In this document: piece after piece, positions 16,401 through 24,779 of the stretch
Position numbering within the stretch: position 1 is the first letter of the stretch
Layout: every line of letters begins with the position of its first letter
NCBI GenBank assembly: GCA_045126815.1
Contig: JBGVPD010000052.1
Coordinates: forward strand, 1 to 26,410
Source of the DNA: RGIG1995 sp045126815
GTDB taxonomy: Bacteria; Bacillota; Clostridia; Oscillospirales; CAG-272
Reading direction: 5' to 3'
DNA: 26,410 nucleotides
Notes under the pieces: model-generated
Told to the model about the DNA's origin: nothing
What the model saw: only the letters and a program-made list of their open reading frames with translations
Databases searched by the model: none
Translations under genes and position numbers: made by a program

Positions 16401-16455
16401 ATACATTGATATTTCCAAATTGAGCATCAACGATTACGTTGAACAGGAAAACTAA
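13426..16455 (+). CDS. Secreted ABC solute-binding protein with two carbohydrate-binding-like domains
   Basis: ATG 13426 is preferred over ATG 13411 because the latter overlaps the GGGAGGAA ribosome binding site; this gives 1009 residues. A signal peptide ends near ATFA-A (29/30) and has no lipobox cysteine. Two beta-sandwich-like domains follow (about 70-260 and 283-552). Both contain a matching block, MLYIDGKIPFTEARYL (161-176) and RIYINGEVPFEEAGYL (366-381), indicating duplication. The second is interrupted by a helical segment (about 424-536) and resumes at LEIDYFTF. The C-terminal part (about 585-985) is a family 1 sugar-binding protein, with EVWTTIGREKS, GPDVAFLGSSD, YGLPNTMTFLMMFYRMDIL and GEMPILIQDY. 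It is about twice the usual length. It should feed the adjacent permeases; the substrate is unknown. Confidence 0.88.
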   Translation: MKKSMLKRVLCGFLTVLMLVGTSSMATFAATNTDGTASGSTTTSLEEIKELLDTVGYKDYYASFAGAENKPEKFTVNLGESYIAPADEKDGGEHTEETAADTVKVLSAEETKSEYGKEKVTVSLPEVGLAEFKINVPSTGFYTVDIEYHTTGNKKVSVERMLYIDGKIPFTEARYLTLPRTYIDDLNEDGEFTVDLAGNHVRPGKVQVYTWNTYTLSDSTGFVVEPLQLYLTAGEHIIGLESVREPVVLGDMTFSPYKSLPTYEEVYAGYEANGYKPVSENANLRIEAEKPDFVSEQTIYPLNDRTSSITYPQDPSKTILNTIGSDKWENVGQWIKYNVTFEESGLYEIAMRFKQSELEGMYVTRRIYINGEVPFEEAGYLEFLYNDSWQHSVLSAKDGTPYKFYFEAGKEYEIKFEVALGSVSGLLDRANECLTRMNSAYLKILMITGSSPDQYRDYNFTRLVPDAIRNLEYSAKELKAIGEELEQITGQTGSHVATLNKIVVLLDRMVSDEDEIAKNLINLKTYIGTLGTWLLDSRVQPLEIDYFTFQAPGTKLPKANSNFFQTIWFEIKAFFASFFTDYSTMGATVKVDSDKKVEVWTTIGREKSKILRGIIDSEFMAKENPGFGVELKLVSGGILQSTLAGIGPDVAFLGSSDCVNYAIRDAVLPLNDMEGFDEVIKRFPEAANTTLSLVNNEGVHETYGLPNTMTFLMMFYRMDILADLGVEVPKTWDDLKNIIPILQTNNMTIGFPSKTAGTKLFLYQKGGEMYAEDGKRINLSSNVALDAFTELTDLFQSYRFPLTYEAANRFRTGEMPILIQDYISLYNQLTVFAPEIDGLWEFAPLPGFADEEGNVNNCSVVTVEGVCLMKGAEDNKEDSWRFLEWFTRASVQEAYSNELVAVVGQSSKNATANTEALSMLPWSAREYRNLKAQFDNTVGITEYPGAYIITRYIDFAFMDVYNEGANASDAMLDYVMNINKEISRKRKEFGFEYIDISKLSINDYVEQEN

Positions 16456-16475
16456 ATAAGATAAAAAAGATCCGT

Positions 16476-16500
16476 CGGGGCGCTGATGATAAGCGCCTCG
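16476..16500 (+). other. Hairpin after the solute-binding protein gene
   Basis: GGGGCGCT (16477-16484) pairs with AGCGCCTC (16492-16499) around a 7-base loop, extended by a C-G pair. It is not followed by a T run, so it is more likely a 3'-end stabiliser or partial terminator that raises expression of the binding protein over the permeases, as in other binding-protein operons. Confidence 0.6.
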
Positions 16501-16565
16501 CTCGGAAACAAAAACTATCATTATATATTATATATATACATTCTAAATAAAGGAGTTGATTACAC

Positions 16566-17513
16566 ATGTCCGGAAACACTGCAGTAAAAAAGGCAACAAG
16601 CCGTACAGAAATGACAAAAGCGCAGTGGACATGGAAAGAGATGAAACGTAATAAGACCGCATATCTTATGATAGCGCCTTTCGTAATTCTCTTCTTCATA
16701 TTTACGGTACTACCCGTTGTGGTATCTATGGTATTTAGTTTTACCGACTTTAACATGCTTCAGATGCCTCACTTTGTATTTATGGACAACTATATAAACC
16801 TTTTCCTTGACGACGATATATTTATTCTCGCAGTTAAGAATACGTTTATATTTGCAGCCATAGTTGGACCCGGCTCATATATCATATCGTTTATATGCGC
16901 TTGGTTTATAAACGAATTACCGCCTAAGATCAGATCAATAGTAACATTGATATTCTATTCACCTTCGATTTCAGGTGGCGCATACCTTATGTGGACTATC
17001 GTATTTTCGAGTGACTCATACGGATATGCAAACGCAATTTTGATAGACCTAGGCTTTATATCGATGCCGATACAGTGGTTACAGGATGCTCAGTACGTAA
17101 TGCCTATATGTATAGTCGTTGCACTTTGGACATCACTCGGTACAGCATTCCTTTCATTTATCGCAGGTTTCCAGGGTGTTGACCACTCGTTGTTTGAAGC
17201 GGGCGCTGTTGACGGTATCAAGAACCGTTGGCAAGAGCTTTGGTACATAACTCTGCCTACGATGAAACCCCAGTTGATGTTCGGTGCCGTAATGGCGATA
17301 ACACAGGCATTCGGTTTCGGAGCTGTTGTTACATCACTTGCAGGTTTCCCCTCAGTTGACTATTCTGCACACACGATAATGCACCATTTGGATGACTATG
17401 GTTCAATTCGTTGGGAAGTTGGATATGCTTCGGCAATTGCAACGGTGCTGTTTATAGTAATGTACGGTGCAAACGCGCTGGTTAAGAAGTTCTTGGCAAA
17501 GGTAGGTAACTGA
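16566..17513 (+). CDS. Sugar-type ABC transporter permease (MalF/UgpA-like), pair 1
   Basis: The 315-residue inner-membrane protein has about six helices and belongs to the carbohydrate-uptake-1 permease group. The first helix is at about 32-58. The EAA loop, which contacts the ATPase, starts EAGAVDGIKNRWQELWYI (211-228) and has the conserved G. A cytoplasmic N-terminus of about 30 residues is basic. The gene follows the solute-binding protein gene after 110 bases that include a hairpin, and has AAAGGAG upstream. It overlaps functionally with the next gene, which starts 2 bases after this stop, indicating translational coupling. Confidence 0.93.
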   Translation: MSGNTAVKKATSRTEMTKAQWTWKEMKRNKTAYLMIAPFVILFFIFTVLPVVVSMVFSFTDFNMLQMPHFVFMDNYINLFLDDDIFILAVKNTFIFAAIVGPGSYIISFICAWFINELPPKIRSIVTLIFYSPSISGGAYLMWTIVFSSDSYGYANAILIDLGFISMPIQWLQDAQYVMPICIVVALWTSLGTAFLSFIAGFQGVDHSLFEAGAVDGIKNRWQELWYITLPTMKPQLMFGAVMAITQAFGFGAVVTSLAGFPSVDYSAHTIMHHLDDYGSIRWEVGYASAIATVLFIVMYGANALVKKFLAKVGN

Positions 17514-17514
17514 T

Positions 17515-18390
17515 ATGGCTAAAAAGTTAAGAACAAGAAAACACCGCGTTGTACTTAACCGTAGTTACAGCGGCGATATCGGAATTACACTTTTCTTGAT
17601 ATTGATGGGTTCATTCCTTTTCATACCCATGTATTATACGGTTGTTCAGTCACTCAAACCTCTTGATGAGCTTTGGATGTTCCCGCCCAGATTTTACGTA
17701 ATCAGTCCTACTTTGAGAAACTTCAAAGACTTGTTTAACTTGATGAACGAATCATGGGTACCCTTCTCGAGATACATATTTAACACAGTATTTATCTCTG
17801 TAGCAGGTACATTCGGAAACTTGCTTCTCTCTTCAATGTGTGCATACGCATTGGCAAAGATCAAGTTCCCGGGCAACAAAACAATATTTGCAATAATCGT
17901 TGCATCTTTGATGTTCCACAGTACAGTTTCTGCGATAGCAAACTTTATAACACTGTCTGCATTGGGATGGATCGATACATATTTAGCAAGAATAGTTCCG
18001 GCTTGGTGTACGTCACTCGGACTATACTTGATGAAGCAGTTTATGGAAACGAACGTAAACAACGCAGTTCTTGAGTCGGCAAGAATAGACGGTGCGACAG
18101 AATGGAAGACGTTCTGGGTAATTGCGATGCCTATGGTTAAACCCGCATGGCTCACACTTATCGTGTACAGCTTTAAAGACCTCTGGAACTCAGGTGCTTC
18201 GATATACATTCAGAGCGAACAGCTCAAATCGTTTAACTATGCGGTTAGCCAGATGGTATCCGACGGTATTTCACGTCAGGGCGCATCTGCAGCGGCAACG
18301 GTTATCAGTATGATGGTACCTATTCTCGTATTTGTATGCGCACAGAGCAACATTATCGAGACTATGGGATCTTCGGGTATGAAAGACTAA
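17515..18390 (+). CDS. Sugar-type ABC transporter permease (MalG/UgpE-like), pair 1
   Basis: The 291-residue membrane protein has about six helices and the EAA loop ESARIDGATEWKTFWVIAMP (187-206), typical of the second permease in carbohydrate importers. It should pair with the preceding permease. The ATG follows the previous stop by one base, so its ribosome binding site (AGGTAGG) lies inside the upstream gene. The next gene begins 19 bases downstream. Confidence 0.93.
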   Translation: MAKKLRTRKHRVVLNRSYSGDIGITLFLILMGSFLFIPMYYTVVQSLKPLDELWMFPPRFYVISPTLRNFKDLFNLMNESWVPFSRYIFNTVFISVAGTFGNLLLSSMCAYALAKIKFPGNKTIFAIIVASLMFHSTVSAIANFITLSALGWIDTYLARIVPAWCTSLGLYLMKQFMETNVNNAVLESARIDGATEWKTFWVIAMPMVKPAWLTLIVYSFKDLWNSGASIYIQSEQLKSFNYAVSQMVSDGISRQGASAAATVISMMVPILVFVCAQSNIIETMGSSGMKD

Positions 18391-18409
18391 GGAAAGGGAG
18401 AGCTTTAAT

Positions 18410-20545
18410 ATGAATAAAAAGATTAAAAGTATAGCTGCCCTTACTTTATGTTTTATGATGTTACTCGGAGTACTTCCCGTACTTGGCGCATCATCGTATG
18501 ATACTTACACATATTCACAAGACGGATTTGGTGTTGCATCTCCTGATGCATACACCCCCGACTATGTGGTTGACCATAAGGTAATGGGACTTTCGGATTC
18601 ATTGAAGAATCCCACGGATATTGAAACAGACGACGACGGCAACGTATATATTGCCGATGCCGGAAACAACAGAATCGTTGTTTTGGACAGATATTACAAG
18701 TATAAGTTCCAAATCAACTCATTCTTAAACGGAAACGGTATTCCGGATAAATTGTCAAACCCCAACGGTGTGTTTGTGGGTAACGGTTACATTTACGTAG
18801 CCGATACAGATAACATGAGACTTGTTGTGTTTGACCAGAAGACAGGCGCTTACGTAAGAACGTTTGAAGAGCCTAAGGCAGACGTTTTCCCCGCAGACTC
18901 GGTTTACAGACCTATTGCGGTAGCGGTTGACTCTGCAGGTACGATGTTCGTTGTATCTTCCAGTACATACATGGGTGTTATCGCCCTCAACTATGACGGC
19001 TCTTTCCAGTGCTTTGTAGGTGCTCAGAAGGTAACTATCAGCGCATGGGCAAAGATTTGGAGATACTTCCAGACAGACGAACAGCGTGAAAGATCGGAAA
19101 GTTACATCAGTACGGAATTTAACAATATAACAATAGACGACCGCGGATTTGTATATGTTACAACATCATCTATTAATGCAAGTCAGCAGCAGGCTGCAGT
19201 AACATCAAAGGGCGCAGAGTTTTCACCTGTAAAGAAGCTCAACATTTCCGGTGACGATATTATGAAACGTACCGGCTTCTTCGGCTTCGGTGAAGTAAAC
19301 GTTATGAATATTCCGTTGTCAACGAACGTTCCTTACGGAACATCAAAGATCGTTGACGTAGCTCTTGGTCCGGAAAATACATGGTCAATTATTGACCAGA
19401 AGCGTTCAAGAATTTATACCTACGACGAATATGGCTCACTCTTGTTTATCTTTGGTGACGTAGGTGAACAGCTCGGTAACTTAAGAATTGCATCTGCATT
19501 GACATACCAAGGCGAAAAGCTTTTGGTGCTTGACAATACAAAGAATACGTTTACAGTATTCTCAAGAACAGAGTATGGCGATATTCTTATAAACGCTATT
19601 AAGAACCAGAACAACCGTAACTATGATGCGGCAAAGGAAGACTGGGAAAACATTCTCCAGAGAAACAACAACTTTGACGCAGCATACATTGGAATCGGTA
19701 AGGCATATTACCGTGAAGGTAACTGGGATAAGGCTATGGAATACTTCAGAAGTGCTTATGACACGAAGAACTATTCCGAAGCATTTAAGATGTCACGTAA
19801 AGACTGGGTAAGTAAATATATTTACTTGATCCCGATCGTTGTAATAGCAGTTGTAATCGGAGTAACGAAGTTCTTCGGATATGCGAATAAGGTTAACCAG
19901 GAGGTAGCGGTTTCGGGTAAGAAACGTACGTTCTGGCAAGAGATACTGTATGCAAACCACTTGATATTCCATCCGTTTGACGGTTTCTGGGATTTGAAGC
20001 ACGAGAAGAGAGGCTCGGTAAGAGGCGCATTCTTCTACTTAGGTCTTGCAATATTGACGTTTACATATCAGTCAATGGGTTCGTCATATTTGTTTAACCC
20101 GAAAGAAAATTATTCAAGCATTTTGGTACAGATCATATCGGTATGTGTACCGCTCATTCTTTGGGTAGTTGCAAACTGGTGTCTCACTACACTGTTTGAA
20201 GGTGAAGGAAGCTTCAAAGATATTTTTGTAGCTACATCGTATGCATTGGCACCCTTGCCCTTGCTTATAATTCCCGCAACAATAAGCACAAACTTCTTTA
20301 CAGTAGCAGAAGGCGCTATCGTAACGTTGCTTGAAAGCTTTGCATTTATCTGGGTAGGATTACTCATATTCACAGGAACTATGGTAACCCACGACTACTC
20401 ACTCGGAAAGAACGTACTTACAGTTCTCGGAACGATAGTAGCTATGGTATTTATAATGTTCCTTGCATTGTTGTTCACAACAATGTTAACAAACGTAATC
20501 AGCTTCATTACAGCGATTGTAACTGAGTTGACGTACAGAGTATAG
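18410..20545 (+). CDS. Beta-propeller/TPR/Yip1 membrane protein
   Basis: The 711-residue product combines three parts. A signal peptide or N-terminal anchor ends near VLGA (26/27). Residues about 60-390 form an NHL-like beta-propeller with repeats such as NPTDIETDDDGNVYIADAGN (67-86) and GNGYIYVADTDNMRLVVFD (124-142). Residues about 393-460 are TPR-like (AAYIGIGKAYYREGNWDKAM). A membrane helix (469-489) leads to a C-terminal Yip1-type domain (about 511-705) with about five helices. The propeller and TPR are predicted outside the cell. Nothing shows a transport or catalytic site. It may sense, scaffold or couple the exported binding proteins to the membrane. It is embedded in the operon between permeases and the DUF5696-like gene. 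Confidence 0.82.
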   Translation: MNKKIKSIAALTLCFMMLLGVLPVLGASSYDTYTYSQDGFGVASPDAYTPDYVVDHKVMGLSDSLKNPTDIETDDDGNVYIADAGNNRIVVLDRYYKYKFQINSFLNGNGIPDKLSNPNGVFVGNGYIYVADTDNMRLVVFDQKTGAYVRTFEEPKADVFPADSVYRPIAVAVDSAGTMFVVSSSTYMGVIALNYDGSFQCFVGAQKVTISAWAKIWRYFQTDEQRERSESYISTEFNNITIDDRGFVYVTTSSINASQQQAAVTSKGAEFSPVKKLNISGDDIMKRTGFFGFGEVNVMNIPLSTNVPYGTSKIVDVALGPENTWSIIDQKRSRIYTYDEYGSLLFIFGDVGEQLGNLRIASALTYQGEKLLVLDNTKNTFTVFSRTEYGDILINAIKNQNNRNYDAAKEDWENILQRNNNFDAAYIGIGKAYYREGNWDKAMEYFRSAYDTKNYSEAFKMSRKDWVSKYIYLIPIVVIAVVIGVTKFFGYANKVNQEVAVSGKKRTFWQEILYANHLIFHPFDGFWDLKHEKRGSVRGAFFYLGLAILTFTYQSMGSSYLFNPKENYSSILVQIISVCVPLILWVVANWCLTTLFEGEGSFKDIFVATSYALAPLPLLIIPATISTNFFTVAEGAIVTLLESFAFIWVGLLIFTGTMVTHDYSLGKNVLTVLGTIVAMVFIMFLALLFTTMLTNVISFITAIVTELTYRV

Positions 20546-20566
20546 CGAAGAAAGGAGAGAATAAAG

Positions 20567-23500
20567 ATGAAAAAAATAAGAATCATTTCAGCGTTGATGT
20601 CACTTATAATGATCATTGGCGTTTTGGCAAATTTATCTGTTCTCCCTGCGTTCGCGGCTGTAACAGATTCCAATAAGGAAGAGTCAAATGTAGCAAAAGA
20701 TAAAGACCATTATATCCAGACTTATTTGAACAAGAATTATACTTTGAATGAAAAGATCAAGTCGATGACCAAGAGACTTGAAGATGACAAGTATGCTTTC
20801 TACGTTCATGGAGAAACAGGTGAATGGGCGCTTGAAAATAAGCTTACAGGACAGTATCTCTTCTCTAACCCTTACGATGTAGGTAAAACGACTGCCAGTG
20901 AAGTACAGAAGATCGAACTTCTTTCACAGGTAATCATTAACTACAATGACGGTACGAAATCAGACACGTATACAAGTTTTGAAGACTGCGTAATGCTCCA
21001 GCAGGTTAAGGTTAAGCAGCTCAAAAATGCAGTACGTGTTGAATACACGGTAGGTAACCAGGAAACACGTAAGCTTCTTCCGATGATGATCGAAAGAACA
21101 CGTTTTGAAGAAGAAATTCTTGCAAATATTCCCGATGACCTCAGAGAAAAAGAAACACTTAAGTCATTCTATCAGCTTAAGACACTTACAGGCCGTACTG
21201 AAAAAGACCAGACAGCCTTGAAACTTCAGTTCCCCATACTTGAAGAATGTGATATCTACGTATTTGACGAAACAAACGCAAAAGAACAGCAGAAGATCAG
21301 AATGGAAACATTGATCAAGACCTACTGTAACGGATACACATTTGAAGACCTTGAAAGTGACCACTCATACGTTGGCTACGTTTCAAAGGATAAGGCTCCC
21401 GCGGTATTTAAGTTTGCGATCGAGTACTCACTGAACGATTTTGGTGTAGATGCAAGATTGGGTGCAAACGGAATACGTTTTGACGAATCAGTATATACCC
21501 TCGACGATATACAGTTCCTTCCCTATGTTGGCGCAGGAAATGTAAATAATGAAGGATATATGTTTATTCCCGACGGAAGCGGCGCTTTGATCAGATTTGA
21601 AGACGTTCTTAAAGAGAAGGTAACCATAAGCGGTAAGCTTTACGGTCAGGACTATACCTTCCATAAGATAACCGGAACACACCAGCAGTCAATGAGACTT
21701 CCCGTGTTCGGTGTTGTAGAAACAACATCCAAGACCGAATCATTCTTGAATGAAAACGGTGAATTGGATAAGGTTACGTATGATGTAAATCAGGGTTATA
21801 TGGCAATAATCATGGAAGGCGACGCCTTGTCAACGATTACTGCCGAAACCGGTGGTACGGAAAATGATTACAATACAGTGTATACATCATTTAACCCCCG
21901 TCCCGCAGATACATACAGCATTGACGATTCAGTATCCGGCGGAAGCTCGGCTACTTGGACTGTAGTATCTGACAGAAAATACACTGGAAACTACAAGATA
22001 AGATACGTAATGCTTGAAGATGCTTCACTTGCAGCAAAACAGGGCGAAGAATATAAGTATTACAATGCTTCATACATGGGAATGGCAAATGCATACCGTG
22101 ACTATTTGTATGAAGATGGACAGCTTACACTTCTTACGGATAAGGATGTTGAGGCAGATATTCCTCTTTATCTCGAAACATTCGGAACTATCGATACAAC
22201 AGAAAAATTCCTCAGTTTCCCGATAACAGTTGAAACACCTCTTACGTCTTTTGAAAACCTTAAGACAATGTATACCAACCTTAATGAGAAGGGCGGAATT
22301 TCTAACATAAACTTTAAGCTTAGCGGTTTTGCTAACGGAGGTATGTCAGCAACAGTTCCTTCTAAGGTAGATATTCAGGATAAGGTTGGCGGTGACAAGG
22401 GCTTCAAAGAATTCTTGTCATTCGCAGAAACAAACAAAATAGGTGTATATCCCGACTTTGACTTTGCATACCTTTCAGATACCGGTATGTTTGACGGTTT
22501 CAGCTACAGAAAGAATGCAACAAGAACGATCGACGACCGTTATACACAGAAAAAGGAATATGACCCTGTATATCAGACACTTATGGAAACGGGTAACGTT
22601 GTAATTTCAGTATCAGCGTTTACTGATTTCTATAAAGGATTTAAAGAAGATTATACAGATTTAGGCGGAACAAGTCTTTCTGTATCAACGCTCGGATATG
22701 CGTTAAATACAGACTTTGACGAAGATGAAGCATATAACCGCGAAGACTCAAAGAAAGAAACGAAGGACTTCTTTGAAGACCTTAAGGGTGACTTCGGAAG
22801 CGTAATGAGTGATGCAGGTAACGCTTACGTATTTAAGTATGTTGATCACTTGTTAAACGTTTCTCTTGACAGTAGCCGTTATTTGTCAGCCAGCCAGGCA
22901 ATACCTTTCATGGGTATAGTACTTCACGGCGCAGTTGAAATTGCCGGTGCACCTATAAACACAACCGGTAATATGGCATACGAAGTTCTTAAGTTGATTG
23001 AAAACGGAGCAAATCCGTACTTCATGGTATCGTATGAAAACGTATCCGAACTTAAGGATAACGAATTGTATGCAAACTACTTCTCAGTAGGTTATGAATC
23101 TTGGGAAGAAGATATAATTAAGTATTATGAAATACTTAACGAAGCGTTGAAAGACGTTCAGACAGAAACTATCGTTGATCATGAATTTGTTCAGGGCGAA
23201 AGAGTTCCCACTGACGAAGAAATAGAAGACGATAAGAATGCTGTTGAAGAATATGAAGCAAAGAAAGAAGTAAACAAGGTACACGAACAGGAAAAGGCGA
23301 GAAGAGCTGAGATCCTTAAGGCAAAACTCGAAGCTTTGAAGCAGCAGGCAACTGAAACACCTGAAAATCCTGAAACACCTGAAACACCCGTAGTTCCTGA
23401 AACTCCTGAAGCAGAAGAGCCTACGGATGATGAAACAACAGAAAACACAGAGGAAAATACAGAAGACACAACAGAGGAAACAGAAACTCCCGATGAAAAA

Positions 23501-23767
23501 GAGGAAGTTGAAGAAAAAGATACTCTTGATGTTAAGTCTAAGTATTATACCGAAAAGGGAACTGTTGTTAAGGTAACATATTCAAACGGCAAGACGTTTG
23601 TGTTGAACTACAACGATTTTGATATAACAGTTGACGGCGAACTTGTTAAAGCTTACAACTTCATAATCGTTGAAGCAACCAAAGACGACAAAGAAGAAAC
23701 AACTGAAGATGCAACAGGAGATACCGATAATACGGAAACTCCTGATGCTGAATCAGAAAATGCATAA
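20567..23767 (+). CDS. Secreted DUF5696-like protein, possible glycosidase-like fold
   Basis: The 1066-residue product has a signal peptide cleaved near AFA-AV (30/31) and no lipobox or sortase motif. The body (about 45-860) matches what I know of DUF5696 proteins, which often sit beside Yip1 proteins and sugar permeases. A beta-rich N-terminal half contains GYMFIPDGSGALIRFE (330-345). The second half looks like an alpha/beta barrel: INFKLSGFANGGM (581-593), VYPDFDFAYLS (627-637), FMGIVLHGAVEIAG (781-794). Acidic residues in the VYPDFDF strand are possible catalytic candidates, which is inference only. A charged helix (880-925) and a P/E/T-rich linker (927-985) precede a small beta module (986-1036) and an acidic tail. 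The role is unknown. Confidence 0.78.
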   Translation: MKKIRIISALMSLIMIIGVLANLSVLPAFAAVTDSNKEESNVAKDKDHYIQTYLNKNYTLNEKIKSMTKRLEDDKYAFYVHGETGEWALENKLTGQYLFSNPYDVGKTTASEVQKIELLSQVIINYNDGTKSDTYTSFEDCVMLQQVKVKQLKNAVRVEYTVGNQETRKLLPMMIERTRFEEEILANIPDDLREKETLKSFYQLKTLTGRTEKDQTALKLQFPILEECDIYVFDETNAKEQQKIRMETLIKTYCNGYTFEDLESDHSYVGYVSKDKAPAVFKFAIEYSLNDFGVDARLGANGIRFDESVYTLDDIQFLPYVGAGNVNNEGYMFIPDGSGALIRFEDVLKEKVTISGKLYGQDYTFHKITGTHQQSMRLPVFGVVETTSKTESFLNENGELDKVTYDVNQGYMAIIMEGDALSTITAETGGTENDYNTVYTSFNPRPADTYSIDDSVSGGSSATWTVVSDRKYTGNYKIRYVMLEDASLAAKQGEEYKYYNASYMGMANAYRDYLYEDGQLTLLTDKDVEADIPLYLETFGTIDTTEKFLSFPITVETPLTSFENLKTMYTNLNEKGGISNINFKLSGFANGGMSATVPSKVDIQDKVGGDKGFKEFLSFAETNKIGVYPDFDFAYLSDTGMFDGFSYRKNATRTIDDRYTQKKEYDPVYQTLMETGNVVISVSAFTDFYKGFKEDYTDLGGTSLSVSTLGYALNTDFDEDEAYNREDSKKETKDFFEDLKGDFGSVMSDAGNAYVFKYVDHLLNVSLDSSRYLSASQAIPFMGIVLHGAVEIAGAPINTTGNMAYEVLKLIENGANPYFMVSYENVSELKDNELYANYFSVGYESWEEDIIKYYEILNEALKDVQTETIVDHEFVQGERVPTDEEIEDDKNAVEEYEAKKEVNKVHEQEKARRAEILKAKLEALKQQATETPENPETPETPVVPETPEAEEPTDDETTENTEENTEDTTEETETPDEKEEVEEKDTLDVKSKYYTEKGTVVKVTYSNGKTFVLNYNDFDITVDGELVKAYNFIIVEATKDDKEETTEDATGDTDNTETPDAESENA
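23349..23515 (+). repeat. Low-complexity coding repeat in the DUF5696-like gene
   Basis: Imperfect tandem CCTGAAACA-type units encode Pro-Glu-Thr repeats (residues about 928-985), grading into ACAGAAGAA-like Thr-Glu runs. It is a spacer linker prone to length change by slippage, splitting the charged helix from the last small beta module. Confidence 0.75.
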
Positions 23768-23785
23768 GAAAAGGGGTGTTAGTTA

Positions 23786-24760
23786 ATGAATAACAATGTA
23801 ACAGCAAAAACTGCGGCAAAACCGAAACGCAGAAGACGCGCATCCCTTGAAAAGAGAAAGGCGGCAGCCGGTTGGTGGTTTATAATGCCTTTCCTTGCGA
23901 TATTCCTCGTTCTTTATCTTCCGATAGTAATAGACTCAATAAAGTTTAGTTTTTCGGAGATCAACATAATTCCCGGTGGTGGTTACACGACTACGTTTGT
24001 AGGTTTTGAAAACTACCAGGAAGCATTGTTCGGAGACGACGTATTTGTACCCGTACTTATAGCGGGTATCAAGCAGCTTGTATTTGATATACCTGCGATA
24101 GTAATATTCTCACTGTTTATGGCAGTGTTGCTTAACCAGAAGATGTTAGGACGCGCATTGTTCCGTGCTATATTCTTTATTCCTGTTATTATCGGTACGG
24201 GTGTTGTAGAATATCTTGACAATAACAATGCTATGTTGAACCGTTTGACAGACTCGTCAAGCGCAATAAACGACGGTACGGGTGCGCAGACAGCGGCTCA
24301 GTCGTTGGCAACAATGGCAAACCTCAACTGGTTGTTCGGTAACATGAAAGTCGGCGGAGAGTTGATGGAATACGTTGTTGGAATAATCGCAAACGTATAC
24401 GATATAATCAGCCGTTCAGGCGTACAGATGCTTATATTCCTTGCAGGTCTTCAGTCAATATCACCTGCAATATATGAATCATGTCAGATAGACGGCGCGG
24501 CAGCGTGGGAAACATTCTGGAAGATAACATTCCCGATGATAAGCCCGATGATTCTTGTTAACTCGATATACACGGTTATAGACTCGTTTACACGAAGCTC
24601 GAACTCGGTAATGATGTATATAGACCAGGTGTATGCTAAACCGAAGATGATGTCGGTAAGTGCGGCGATGTCGTGGATCTACTTCTTGATAGTTCTTGTG
24701 ATAATCGGAATAGTTGCAGCGGCAATATCGTCATACGTATTCTACCAGAGAAGAGACTAA
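23786..24760 (+). CDS. Sugar-type ABC transporter permease (MalF-like), pair 2
   Basis: The 324-residue membrane protein begins with a very basic N-terminus (KPKRRRRASLEKRK) and has about six helices. The EAA loop is ESCQIDGAAAWETFWKITFP (231-250). Between the third and fourth membrane segments lies a longer polar stretch (about 143-195) than in the first permease of pair 1, so it is not a recent copy of it. The ribosome binding site is AAAAGGGG. It follows the DUF5696-like gene by 18 bases and precedes its partner by 19 bases. Confidence 0.9.
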   Translation: MNNNVTAKTAAKPKRRRRASLEKRKAAAGWWFIMPFLAIFLVLYLPIVIDSIKFSFSEINIIPGGGYTTTFVGFENYQEALFGDDVFVPVLIAGIKQLVFDIPAIVIFSLFMAVLLNQKMLGRALFRAIFFIPVIIGTGVVEYLDNNNAMLNRLTDSSSAINDGTGAQTAAQSLATMANLNWLFGNMKVGGELMEYVVGIIANVYDIISRSGVQMLIFLAGLQSISPAIYESCQIDGAAAWETFWKITFPMISPMILVNSIYTVIDSFTRSSNSVMMYIDQVYAKPKMMSVSAAMSWIYFLIVLVIIGIVAAAISSYVFYQRRD

Positions 24761-24779
24761 TGAAAGGAGGATATTCAAT

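Noticed and set aside
17694..18209. 171-residue minus-strand frame
   Set aside because: It is antisense to the pair 1 MalG-like permease with no ribosome binding site or recognisable domain.
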